64,000 nt of DNA from assembly GCF_014235785.1 (NCBI RefSeq), contig NZ_CP060137.1:3162001-3226000 (forward strand), written 5' to 3'. A program made the position numbers and the translations under genes. This DNA comes from Bacillus sp. PAMC26568 (lineage in GTDB: Bacteria; Bacillota; Bacilli; Bacillales; Bacillaceae). Positions 53,611-61,648 of this stretch are shown here, one piece after another (positions within the stretch are counted from its first letter, which is position 1; each line of letters starts with the position of its first letter). The notes under the pieces were generated by a model that searched no databases, was not told where the DNA came from, and worked only from the letters and a program-made list of their open reading frames with translations.

Positions 53611-53790
53611 TGAAATTCTACTCCATTATCACATGATGCCATGGTTTATTAAATGGATAATTGTTACTGTTTTCTAAATTTTCTGATACTTTATAATTGG
53701 GTCTTATTTCCTTTTTTAAAAATTTCCATATGCATCCTTTACACCACTTTTTCCTATGAGAACCTCATTTTTTTCTGCTTATCGCAAATT

Positions 53791-53817
53791 AAAACGCCGG
53801 CTCAGGGGTGCGCCGGC
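53791..53817 (-). terminator. GC-rich terminator-like hairpin
   Basis: GCCGGC-N10-GCCGGC followed by GTTTT on the minus strand, after the small frame at 53826. Confidence 0.6.
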
Positions 53818-53825
53818 ATCAAGAT

Positions 53826-53894
53826 CTATTTATGCTTTATTAAATCCCGATTCAACTCACCTATCGGACGCTTCCCCGCTGTAACAGTCCTCAT
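53826..53894 (-). CDS. Possible 22-residue small protein or gene remnant
   Basis: An ATG frame reading MRTVTAGKRPIGELNRDL... with a basic C-terminus, just upstream of a terminator. It may be the last part of a decayed gene whose earlier part is at 53895-54010. I do not recognise it. Confidence 0.25.
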   Translation of the reverse strand: MRTVTAGKRPIGELNRDLIKHK

Positions 53895-54015
53895 TTTTCA
53901 TTTATTTACTCATTTCTTTACCGTTCCGATAAAATCTAACAAAAATCTCTTTCAAGCTTTCACTGGCTTCAAAAACTTTGTCACTTATCTGCGTTCCTTG
54001 CACGCTTGATGTGTA

Positions 54016-54061
54016 ATAAAAATCCCAATCTCTCATATACTACCTGAGTGAGATTGGGATT
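54016..54061 (-). terminator. Terminator of the pentapeptide-repeat gene
   Basis: AATCCCAATCTC / GAGATTGGGATT, a perfect 12-bp stem, with a T-rich tail on the minus strand. Confidence 0.85.
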
Positions 54062-54078
54062 CTTGTAAGTATTTTTTG

Positions 54079-54960
54079 CTATAACGCTGACCAGTGTGCT
54101 GGGCGGGAAAGCAAGGCTGGTAATTTTGTATGTGCATCACCCTTTGCCGAATTAACCTGAACCTGGGTGAGAAAGATACTCCCTGTGAGATCGGCCCCTT
54201 TAAGGTCGGCATCACGAAAATCTGCCCCGATTAGGTCTGCAGCTCTCAAGTCAGCGCCACGGAGGTCAGCAGCAATAAGGTATGCTCCTCTTAAGTTCGC
54301 TCCTCTGAGATCAGCTCCTTTAAGATTTGTACCTATAAGATCTGCTCCTCTACGATCGATTCTCTTACTTTTTTGGGAATATTTATGCTTGCGATGTGAC
54401 TCGGTCCGCACCAGTTCGCTTGTCCTCAAAAGCAGAACATTTACATCAGCACGGTGTGATGGAACGTCTAGCTGCATGAGTGCATCTGGACTAAGCTGTG
54501 TAAGTCGTTCCGTCTCACCATGCATGGAGCTAAGCTCTCTGTGAATCGGACGGGACGCTTTCAGCGTAAGTGCTTCGGTCAGATACCAAAGCATCTCATG
54601 AAGTTGTTGCATCACTGGAAACACATCGAACATTTTCTTAGCTGTTTCGGGGCCTTCACGCCAGTCGGCTCCTCCGAAAGTGACTTGTGAAACCTTTTGC
54701 CCTGCTCCGAAGCATTCAAAAACAGTACACCCTTTAAAACCTTGCTCTCTAAGGCTTTTATGAATGCCGCAACGGAAGTCCGGTTGCAGATTGGGACAAG
54801 GCTTGGCGGCGTCTTTATCGATTGCAAAATCTGCCGAAGCTGCGAAGGGCAGCGCAACACAACACAAGCCAAAGCAGTTCTCGCAGTCAGCACGCAGATT
54901 GCTGCGACTTATATCGTGTTTTAGATTTGGATCATCAATATTCTCAAACAATACGTGCAC
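54079..54960 (-). CDS. Pentapeptide-repeat protein with cysteine-rich N-terminus
   Basis: A 293-residue protein. Residues ~200-265 are thirteen or so pentapeptide repeats of the A(D/N)LxG form (TNLKGADLRGANLRGAYLIA, then ADLIGADFRDADLKGADLTG), which fold as a right-handed beta-helix. The first 90 residues carry about eleven Cys, in clusters such as CENCFGLCC and GFKGCTVFECFG, like metal-binding YkgJ-type modules. Gene is monocistronic and its strand matches the carbohydrate operon. Function unknown; some pentapeptide proteins bind DNA gyrase, but this one has a quite different N-terminus. Confidence 0.82.
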   Translation of the reverse strand: MHVLFENIDDPNLKHDISRSNLRADCENCFGLCCVALPFAASADFAIDKDAAKPCPNLQPDFRCGIHKSLREQGFKGCTVFECFGAGQKVSQVTFGGADWREGPETAKKMFDVFPVMQQLHEMLWYLTEALTLKASRPIHRELSSMHGETERLTQLSPDALMQLDVPSHRADVNVLLLRTSELVRTESHRKHKYSQKSKRIDRRGADLIGTNLKGADLRGANLRGAYLIAADLRGADLRAADLIGADFRDADLKGADLTGSIFLTQVQVNSAKGDAHTKLPALLSRPAHWSAL

Positions 54961-55344
54961 TCCTTTGCTTCTGTATCATTTTCATTTTTCAATATTTTAG
55001 TAAGTATATAAGTTTAATAGGCCGTTTTGCAGCTTCATTTTCATTTATTGATTGCGTTTTCTATTCTCTAATATGATTATTTCATAATAGATAATCACCT
55101 TGATATAGATGGTTTATTTAACAGAAGTTTAAAAAGCGATTTTACAAGCAGTACGAATCCCCAAAATACAAAAGTACACCAGCACGGTTGTCTGATTTGC
55201 TTGTAATATTAGCTCCCTCTCTGGTCGTTTCTATTGCAAGTTTATCATATATCATATTTTATCTTTGGTAAATTCATGAATTACTTCGTAATAAATACGA
55301 AATATGTTAAACTTTCCCTATGTCGGGAAGAAGGAGTTTTATCC
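54961..55344. other. 384-base intergenic region
   Basis: Divergent promoter region of the pentapeptide-repeat gene and the UPF0316 gene. Nothing else can be supported. The start of the UPF0316 frame could be extended to 55234 but has no ribosome site there. Confidence 0.4.
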
Positions 55345-55911
55345 ATGTTGCTTCAAGCGCTACTAATCTTTTTATTGCAGCTTATTTATGTACCGGTCCT
55401 TACAATAAGAACGATCCTTCTTGTTAAAAACCAAACAACGTCAGCAGCTGGTGTTGGATTATTGGAAGCGATTATTTACATCATCAGCTTAGGGATCGTC
55501 TTTCAAGATCTATCAAACTTTTATAACATTATTGCTTACGTCGTTGGGTTCAGCGTTGGACTGCTGCTCGGCGGATTATTGGAAAAGAAACTGGCCATCG
55601 GATATATTACGTATCAGGCAAACATTCCAGAAAGAAATACGGAGCTCGTCAATGACTTGCGCAATGCCGGGTTTGGGGTTACTTCATTCGAAGGCCAAGG
55701 CATCAACTCAACCCGCTTCCGCTTAGACATCGTTTCAAAACGGTCACGTGAAGAGGAACTGCTGGATATTATCCAAGAAAGAGAACCAACTGCTTTCATG
55801 ATGTCCTATGAGATCAGATCATTTAAAGGCGGATATTTGACAAAGTCGATGAAGAAAAGACAGAATATGTTTATGAAAAAGAAAGAGAAAACGAAGGCAC
55901 AGGTGAAGTAG
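55345..55911 (+). CDS. UPF0316 (DUF2179/DUF5698) membrane protein, YebE-like
   Basis: A 188-residue protein: three membrane helices ([20 protein letters not shown], then two in ~45-90), then a cytosolic DUF2179 domain ([40 protein letters not shown]). Such domains are thought to bind small molecules. AGAAGGAG precedes the ATG at 55345 by nine bases, which fixes the start. Length equals B. subtilis YebE. A strong terminator follows. Confidence 0.88.
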   Translation: MLLQALLIFLLQLIYVPVLTIRTILLVKNQTTSAAGVGLLEAIIYIISLGIVFQDLSNFYNIIAYVVGFSVGLLLGGLLEKKLAIGYITYQANIPERNTELVNDLRNAGFGVTSFEGQGINSTRFRLDIVSKRSREEELLDIIQEREPTAFMMSYEIRSFKGGYLTKSMKKRQNMFMKKKEKTKAQVK

Positions 55912-55921
55912 GTTCCATTAT

Positions 55922-55962
55922 AAATAGGGCTGATGCATGATGTGCATCAGCCCTATTTTTTT
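55922..55962 (+). terminator. Terminator of the UPF0316 gene
   Basis: AATAGGGCTGATGCA / TGCATCAGCCCTATT stem with seven Ts. Confidence 0.9.
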
Positions 55963-56024
55963 ACCACACTTAAAATATGTAACTATATTCCAATCAAAAA
56001 CGACTTACTAATTGGAGGTGAAAA

Positions 56025-56408
56025 ATGAAGAAATTATTTATTATGCTATTGTTATTACTTTCGATTTACGCATCAGGCTGTGCAGATTCAGAAACAAAGA
56101 TTGTCTCTTCTAAGAATCCAGATGCATCAGAAATACTTGCACTTGAAAAAAACGCAGATCTTTTCCAATGGAATAACATTGTATATAAAACAGATGTGGA
56201 TTGGGTAAATGACCTAAAATTGTCGAAGGAAAAACAACTTGGTGAGATTACTGAAAGCTATTCAGAACATTTAAATGAATTTAAAGATGGAATGGCTACC
56301 AAGCTGCAAAAAGGTTCAAAAATTTTCACGGCTAAAGAACGAGATGATATTCTTATTGTTAAGGATAACGGTAAAGTTAAATATTATTTAGCATTGGTTG
56401 AGGGATAA
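56025..56408 (+). CDS. Small hypothetical lipoprotein
   Basis: A 127-residue lipoprotein: MKKLFIMLLLLLSIYASGC with lipobox ASG-Cys19. The mature part has NNIVYKTDVDWVNDLKLSKE and ends with a beta-rich IFTAKERDDILIVKDNGKVK, like several small Bacillus lipoproteins that I cannot name. GGAGGTG precedes the ATG. Monocistronic. Confidence 0.75.
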   Translation: MKKLFIMLLLLLSIYASGCADSETKIVSSKNPDASEILALEKNADLFQWNNIVYKTDVDWVNDLKLSKEKQLGEITESYSEHLNEFKDGMATKLQKGSKIFTAKERDDILIVKDNGKVKYYLALVEG

Positions 56409-56612
56409 ACAGTGCTGGATTGAAAATGGATGATTGTACGGAATACTTTCCACTTTCATTTCAATGAACACCAACAATCGGTTATCCTCAATGCCTATAG
56501 GTATATTTTCTAACTTTCTCTATTATTATTCTTATACTTTGCATAATCTTTTGAAAGGAACGTATTCATCATTAGGGAAGACAGACTCTAGTTTTTTATA
56601 ATCATTAAACAA

Positions 56613-56651
56613 GACGATAACATTCTTTTTGAATGAGAATCGTCTTTTTGT
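56613..56651 (+). terminator. Terminator-like hairpin
   Basis: AAGACGAT...ATCGTCTT with an inner ATTC/GAAT pair and five Ts. Confidence 0.75.
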
Positions 56652-56765
56652 ATGTGGTTTCTTTCAATTTTAATATTCAGACTACCTTTTCAATAATTTA
56701 ATACAATTATTTGATAAGTTTTAGTTTTAAAATTAAATACTATTAGTTGAATATTATCACCCGAC

Positions 56766-56838
56766 TGCACCACTCTAACCGTTTTTTGCACCACTGAATA
56801 TCATAAAATGCACCACCAAAAACCATAAATTACACCAG
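56766..56838. repeat. Four 9-base repeats at 21-22 base intervals, possible IS21-like end
   Basis: TGCACCACT (56766), TGCACCACT (56787), TGCACCACC (56809), TTACACCAG (56830). Spacings of 21, 22 and 21 bases put all copies on one face of the helix. Read on the other strand this is GTGGTGCA-TTTT, repeated, as at ends of IS21-family elements. No transposase is near, so this would be a leftover. Confidence 0.45.
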
Positions 56839-56849
56839 ATCGATATGTG

Positions 56850-56886
56850 AACCTGACGGAATCATGAATTTCGTCAGGTTCTTTCT
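56850..56886 (+). terminator. Hairpin beside the repeat array
   Basis: AACCTGACG / CGTCAGGTT, a perfect 9-bp stem with a 13-base loop, then CTTTCT. The poor T-run leaves its role open. Confidence 0.4.
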
Positions 56887-57009
56887 GCATTCTGGCTCTT
56901 GTTAAATCAAATTAATCTAAGCGAAAACAAAGTTATTTTATAATTTTGTATAAGTTTACTTTGCTTTTTGTAAAATTTAGTTTATAATTTGATTCAAGAG
57001 GTGATGGTC

Positions 57010-57249
57010 GTGAAGAAAGATTTTGGTGATTCCATATCAAATAAGGTTTATGAATATCGTGTACTTGCCAGAATGTCTCAGCAAGAATTAGCAGAGAAGG
57101 TCGGGGTTTCCAAACAAACCATCTTCGTAATGGAAAAAGGAAATTATGTTCCGACTCTGCTGTTAGCGTTTCGAATTGCCGAATTTTTTAATGTTGATGT
57201 AAACGATATTTTTACTTATGTGAAAGGAAATGATCAAAATGAAAATTAA
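57010..57249 (+). CDS. XRE-family transcriptional regulator
   Basis: About 79 residues; one Cro/CI-type helix-turn-helix (ARMSQQELAEKVGVSKQTIF, then EKGNYVPTLLLAFRIAEFFN). The GTG at 57010 has AGAGGTG six bases upstream; a start at the ATG 57004 is possible. It overlaps the membrane-protein gene and with it forms a pair often seen beside ABC exporters in Bacillus. Confidence 0.82.
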   Translation: MKKDFGDSISNKVYEYRVLARMSQQELAEKVGVSKQTIFVMEKGNYVPTLLLAFRIAEFFNVDVNDIFTYVKGNDQNEN

Positions 57250-57592
57250 TTTTATCTCAGATATCCATGACGCAATTTTTCACTCTTTAAGGTCCTGGGC
57301 TGAACAATCTCCGGAAAATTGGAATATCCTCATTGGTAGCGGTTTTATATTGCTTTTAGTCGGAGGGATTCTCACATACGTATTTCAAAAAAAAATGGGT
57401 AAAGCTGACGAAAGAACAATGCAAATATCCTTAAAAAGTGCCCTCATTATGTTATGGGTAGTAATTTTGTGCGACATGATTTTCCCGAAAGAATATATGT
57501 GGCAAATTTTCATCTTATTTAAATATTCTCTTGCATTCCTCGCTTCAGGAATCTATCTAGCTGTTCGATATAAAAAAGATTTTTTTAACTAA
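57239..57592 (+). CDS. Small membrane protein paired with the XRE regulator
   Basis: About 117 residues with three helices (NILIGSGFILLLVGGILTYV, MLWVVILCDMIF, FLASGIYLAVRY) and a charged loop (KKMGKADERTMQISLKS) of the DUF2178-like kind. The ATG at 57239 follows AAAGGAA at eight bases. It probably acts with, or is controlled by, the XRE regulator. What follows is a broken ABC ATPase gene. Confidence 0.7.
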   Translation: MKINFISDIHDAIFHSLRSWAEQSPENWNILIGSGFILLLVGGILTYVFQKKMGKADERTMQISLKSALIMLWVVILCDMIFPKEYMWQIFILFKYSLAFLASGIYLAVRYKKDFFN

Positions 57593-57613
57593 AGAACTAA
57601 ACGGGAGGATAAG

Positions 57614-57813
57614 AAATATAGTGGCTCTGTAGTTTTAAAAGATCTCTCTTTAGATTTCAACCGAGAAGAAATCGCTGGTCTGATTGGAAGAAACGGCGCT
57701 GGCAAAGTACCCTGATTAAGATTATAACGCAAACCATTCAAACCTATGATGGATCAGTTGCAGACAATCATCAGGTAGGATACTTGATAGAGGACCCAAA
57801 ACTATTCAGTTAG
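57614..57813 (+). pseudogene. ABC transporter ATPase fragment
   Basis: The first frame reads YSGSVVLKDLSLDFNREEIA, then GLIGRNGAGK, which is a Walker A. A frameshift follows at GGCAAAGTACC, and the next frame continues TLIKIITQTIQTYDGSVADN...YLIEDPKLFS before a stop. Signature and Walker B are missing. No start codon fits. It was probably the exporter ATPase of the XRE/membrane-protein pair. Confidence 0.75.
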
Positions 57814-57855
57814 ATAACTACTATTAGAAAGATTTCGGAGGCTATTTATGTGTAG

Positions 57856-58698
57856 TTAAATAAACAAAGTCAGTTAATAAAAATATTAGATACTAGATTA
57901 CATGTAAATATCATCGGTGAAGGCGATCCAATTGTTTTTCTCCACGGTGGACCTGGAACTGAGCATCGCTTTTTCCTGCCACATGTGCTCCCACTAGCGA
58001 GGGAATTTCAGCTAATTCTTTACGATCAGAGAGGATGTGGGAAATCTTCACCAGCCGATGGCAACAAATACACAAAGAAGGCTGAAGTTGAGGCATTAGA
58101 AGCATTACGAAAAGAATTAGGGTTTGACAAAATTAACGTTTTTGGTGAATCATGGGGTTCAATGCTTGCTTTGTTATACGCAACAACTTATCCAAATAGG
58201 GTAAATAAACTTTTTCTAACAGCTGCGATAGGTGCAACGACTGAAGGACTCGTTGTTTTTGAAAAAGAATTACTAAAACGATTATCGACAATAGATAAAC
58301 TAAAGGTGTTTTTTATTAATATTGGGATGAAGACAGGTCTCATTACAATTGATTCGATGTTAAAGGTGCTTGATCCATATTATTTATTTTCAAAGAATGC
58401 ATTAATTCGTAAGCAAGATACGAAAATCAATCATAAAGTCAATCATATATTGTGTGATGATATGATGAACCACTATAATTTAATAGAGAAATTGTTTCGG
58501 TTATCTCATATCCCTGTACTTGTTGCCCAAGGAAGTCATGATATGATTACACCCGCCCATATTTGGGATCTCTTGATAAAATATATCCCACATACAGAGC
58601 TAATAGAAATTCAGAATTGCGGGCATTGGACTGTTGTTGAACAACCGGACAAAATAAATCATATTGCGAGTCGTTTTTTTAGTAATAGAACGGTGTAG
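57856..58698 (+). pseudogene. Alpha/beta hydrolase (proline iminopeptidase-like) with lost start codon
   Basis: The frame is open from 57856 and carries all catalytic parts: HGGPGTEHRFF (oxyanion loop), GESWGS (nucleophile Ser), GSHDMITP (Asp) and GHWTV (His). But no ATG, GTG or TTG lies in frame before HGGPG; the only later start (GTG 57985) removes it. A GGAGG-ATG at 57848 is in another frame and stops after three codons. So a small deletion or insertion has broken the 5' end. The family removes N-terminal proline or acts on esters. Confidence 0.65.
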
Positions 58699-59072
58699 AG
58701 TGATTATCGCTCAGCGGTGAGTAAACGCTATCTTGATTTAGAGGGTTTACAAATTTTTACTTAGAAAAGTAGCATAAAAGGGAACAGAATGCTATTAAAA
58801 AAGCAATAATAATTAATAGGTTATATTAAGCAATCGGGCGCAATTGTGGAATGAGACTTAAATTTTAAACGACTTTATTGTTATTCGATTTAAGCAATGT
58901 TGTAATTCACAATACAGAGATATTAAACAACTATTAAAAACACCATCTAGGTTAACTGTAATGGGTTCGGTTTTGAAGTACAAAATAGCAATTAGCAGTA
59001 TTTTCGCAAAGGAAATAACAAAGAAATCACCACAAAATTAGTAGGTAATTTAGCAGAAAAATCAGCACACAA

Positions 59073-59112
59073 AAAGCTCAGAGCCTTATAAAAGGTCTGA
59101 GCTTTCATTTTC
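59073..59112 (+). terminator. Terminator-like hairpin
   Basis: AAAGCTCAGAGCC / GGTCTGAGCTTT stem, then a T-rich tail. No gene ends close by; it may belong to lost DNA. Confidence 0.5.
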
Positions 59113-59222
59113 CTTAAATTATTGTAAGTAAGCACCCGTTACTTCTATAAAGATAATAGCTTACGGCTTCTATTGGTTATTCCCCAGTATTTCAGTTTAT
59201 TCGGCACTGGGTAGTCCATCAC

Positions 59223-59258
59223 AAAAAAACCTTGAAAGGCATTTAGCCAATCAAAGTT
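59223..59258 (-). terminator. Terminator of the LXG toxin-immunity unit
   Basis: AACTTTGA...TCAAGGTT with an inner GGC-TAAAT-GCC pair and seven Ts on the minus strand, nine bases after the immunity gene. Confidence 0.65.
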
Positions 59259-59267
59259 TTTTATTTA

Positions 59268-59702
59268 TCAGCTCAAAAAAGTCGGCAACTGTTTTAACCA
59301 TTCTTCAAAGTTATTAGCTTCTTTATCTATACTAGTTTCTTCATGTGAATAATAGTAAACTCCTGTGTTTGGACACTCATTAGAAAGAAGGCAAAAGTAG
59401 TCACCATTACCTATACTATAAAACGGGATTAATTCTTCCTTCCATCCCCCCTGTTTCATTTCAAAGTCATAGGTAAATTCAATAGTGTCATTTCCATTTG
59501 TTTTACCATTGGAAACATTTAAGATATCTCCTGGAAACGAATATTCAGCCATTAATTCAATAAAAAATTTAAATTCCGATGGAAATTGACATCCAAACTT
59601 TTTTTCAATTTTTCCCCAATCACTTGCCAAAGGAGTATCTAAATTCCCTAATTCTTTATCTAATATACCATCTAATAAATTTGCAATCTCATCTCTTGTC
59701 AC
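59268..59702 (-). CDS. SMI1/KNR4-family immunity protein
   Basis: A 144-residue protein with the SMI1/KNR4 (SUKH) pattern: WGKIEKKFGCQFPSEFKFFI near residue 28, DILNVSNG, then PFYSIGNGDYFCLLSNECPN and YYYSHEET. Such proteins neutralise secreted nuclease toxins. It begins 15 bases after the LXG toxin gene, with GTG start and AGGAAAAG site, so it is made with the toxin. Confidence 0.85.
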   Translation of the reverse strand: MTRDEIANLLDGILDKELGNLDTPLASDWGKIEKKFGCQFPSEFKFFIELMAEYSFPGDILNVSNGKTNGNDTIEFTYDFEMKQGGWKEELIPFYSIGNGDYFCLLSNECPNTGVYYYSHEETSIDKEANNFEEWLKQLPTFLS

Positions 59703-59717
59703 TTACTTTTCCTCCCT

Positions 59718-61466
59718 TTAAATCCCTTCTCCTGGTAGTATATATTCTTTTCCTCTTTCTTTATAGTGTTCTCTAATTTCCTTGGCTCTTTGAGAAGGAG
59801 TTAACTGGGAAGGTTTATCATGACGTATATGATTTCCTCCACCTCTATGAGTTCTTTGTTCTAATTCATCTAATATCCCACCATTTTTAACAGGGACTTG
59901 TAGTCTATGGTGTGCTTCTATGTTTTTATCACCATGCGTCATTTTAGTTGTTGGTCCTTTTCCTTGACGCATTCTAATGACTTCTTCTATTGTTTTTGGT
60001 TCATATCTTACAGGTGGTATAGACATAGGTGGGTCTGGATTTGGATAATTTGATGGGCTTAGTTTAGCATTATCTAAACCCTTAAACAATTTATAAGTGT
60101 CCGCAGCTTTTGCCATCAACCGATCCCTCAAACCCAACGAATCAACGACATTATAAGGAACTCCCTCAAATCCCCAAGCGAACCCATAACCAGGTGTAAA
60201 AGAGCTAGTATTATTTACCTGATTTAACTTATTCGAAGCAGCCTCTTTCACATTCATTACAGTGTTTTTCCCAGCGGCAAAACCAGCTTTGCCTACTTTC
60301 TCAACACCTTTTGTGCCGATGATAGAGGTTCCAACGGTAGCAATAGCATAAGTGACCCACCGTGCTCTTGTAAAATCGTTTCCGTTTACCATATCACGTT
60401 CATAGGAACTCGCTATCGCTCCACTGATTTGAGCATAGGTTTCATCATAGTTAATGACTGCTAATCCCATATCATAGAGAACCTTTTCAGGAGGCGTCAT
60501 TAGAATATTCCATAATCCCGTAGCTGTGTCCTTCGTGAAATCCCACAAACCAGCTCCGACACCTTTTAAAATTTGGCCCTGCTGTTTATTAGCTTTTATT
60601 AAACCAACTATCTCCCTCTGCTCAGCTGTCAAATTCTCTTCCCCAAGATCCTCCGCTATCTTTAAATACTCATCTAATGATAGATTCGGCGCCTCCAGCT
60701 CTTTCTGCAGCTTCTCGATATTCCTTCTTTCAGACTGTTCCTTTTTAAAAGAAAGATAGGATTTTGCCTGATGCTGCACGCTGTCTTTCATTTTATAAGC
60801 TGCGCTATTATAGTAGGCTTTTGCATCAAAATAGATTGGAGATGCCTGTCCGCCTCGACTGGTTGCATGGTTCAATGCTTCGAACCGGTTTCTTATGTGC
60901 TCTTGTACTGCTTCGGATTGCTGATATTCATAGGTCAATTTTTCCGTAAGTTCATTGACTTTGTCAATCGTTGTCTTGCGTTCTTTTTCTGCCTTGTCTA
61001 TGTGGGTATCGAATGTGTGAGTTTGAAAAGGCTGGAGACTGACGAGGTCATCAATGCTCCGCAAAATGTTGTCTAAGTCCTGTTTCTGATCAGAGACCAA
61101 GTCCTTTGATCTCCTATACCCATTTAATAAATCACTTTCCAAAAAATCCATGTCCACATATGTATGACCTGATAATTTAAACTCCTCAGCTTCAGCTGCA
61201 ACTCCACGCAAAAACGCAATCTGCATGTCAATGAATGTGAGCCATTCATTAACGATTGACGCCTGTTCTTCGTAAAAACTCTTTATCGCGTTTGCGCCTT
61301 CTCCTTGAAACTCATCGCCGGAATTCGCGATTCCCTTGAACGTCTTTTTTAAAACCAGCAGTTGTTCTCTTAAATCTTTATATTGGTTTGCACGGTTTTC
61401 CATCGCAGAAATCAGAGTGTCAGCTTCATAGACTGCATTCAGAAACAACCGCTCCTCTCTTCTCAT
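59718..61466 (-). CDS. LXG-domain polymorphic toxin with C-terminal HNH-like nuclease
   Basis: A 582-residue secreted toxin. The first ~230 residues are an LXG domain close to B. subtilis YeeF (YEADTLISAMENRANQYKDL, then KKTFKGIANSGDEFQGEGAN). A linker with a hydrophobic middle (about 300-390) follows. The last ~80 residues are likely the toxic part: NIEAHHRLQVPVKNGGILDE, then THRGGGNHIRH, an HNH/Endo VII-like His pattern. LXG toxins leave through the type VII system and act on rival bacteria. About nine residues precede the normal LXG start (MRREERLFLN), so the N-terminus may have been altered. No LXG partner genes (DUF5082/DUF5344) are adjacent. Confidence 0.87.
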   Translation of the reverse strand: MRREERLFLNAVYEADTLISAMENRANQYKDLREQLLVLKKTFKGIANSGDEFQGEGANAIKSFYEEQASIVNEWLTFIDMQIAFLRGVAAEAEEFKLSGHTYVDMDFLESDLLNGYRRSKDLVSDQKQDLDNILRSIDDLVSLQPFQTHTFDTHIDKAEKERKTTIDKVNELTEKLTYEYQQSEAVQEHIRNRFEALNHATSRGGQASPIYFDAKAYYNSAAYKMKDSVQHQAKSYLSFKKEQSERRNIEKLQKELEAPNLSLDEYLKIAEDLGEENLTAEQREIVGLIKANKQQGQILKGVGAGLWDFTKDTATGLWNILMTPPEKVLYDMGLAVINYDETYAQISGAIASSYERDMVNGNDFTRARWVTYAIATVGTSIIGTKGVEKVGKAGFAAGKNTVMNVKEAASNKLNQVNNTSSFTPGYGFAWGFEGVPYNVVDSLGLRDRLMAKAADTYKLFKGLDNAKLSPSNYPNPDPPMSIPPVRYEPKTIEEVIRMRQGKGPTTKMTHGDKNIEAHHRLQVPVKNGGILDELEQRTHRGGGNHIRHDKPSQLTPSQRAKEIREHYKERGKEYILPGEGI

Positions 61467-61648
61467 ATATTTCCAATTCTATCTTAGCACTAGGAAATAT
61501 GATTTTGAATGAATCAAATTTCACAGTTTTTTCAACAAAGAGAGTTTTAATAGTATGAAATTCACATAATCTCCTTTCACTTTGTACCATTCATATCATT
61601 TATTGAAATAAAATAAGAGACATGAAACTGCATCATGTCCCTTTCGCC
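61467..61648. other. 182-base intergenic region upstream of the LXG gene
   Basis: It holds the toxin gene promoter (not resolved) and the terminator of the 447-residue protein gene. Confidence 0.4.
61606..61643 (-). terminator. Terminator of the DUF1643-like gene
   Basis: GGGACATGA / TTCATGTCTC stem with TTATTTTATTT on the minus strand, next to the stop at 61649. Confidence 0.65.

Larger units (their letters stand above)
53611..54078. other. 468-base region with gene remnants
   Basis: No complete gene is supported. On the minus strand near 53895-54010 a coding-like stretch (SVQGTQISDKVFEASESL...) ends in a stop, followed by the small frame at 53826 and a terminator at 53791. The plus-strand frame at 53653-54009 has no ribosome site and an odd composition. 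Confidence 0.35.
56409..57009. other. 600-base region with a terminator and IS21-like end repeats
   Basis: It holds the hairpin at 56613, the TGCACCA repeat array at 56766-56838, and a hairpin at 56850. No gene is supported. Confidence 0.5.
58699..59267. other. 569-base region without a gene
   Basis: AT-rich, full of stops in all frames. It contains the hairpins at 59073 and 59223 only. Confidence 0.45.

Noticed and set aside
53653..54009. 118-residue plus-strand frame
   Set aside because: No ribosome site, high Phe/Cys content of AT-rich chance frames, and it runs against a coding-like remnant on the other strand.
54167..54544. 125-residue frame rich in RSAPLRS repeats
   Set aside because: It is the antisense shadow of the pentapeptide repeats.
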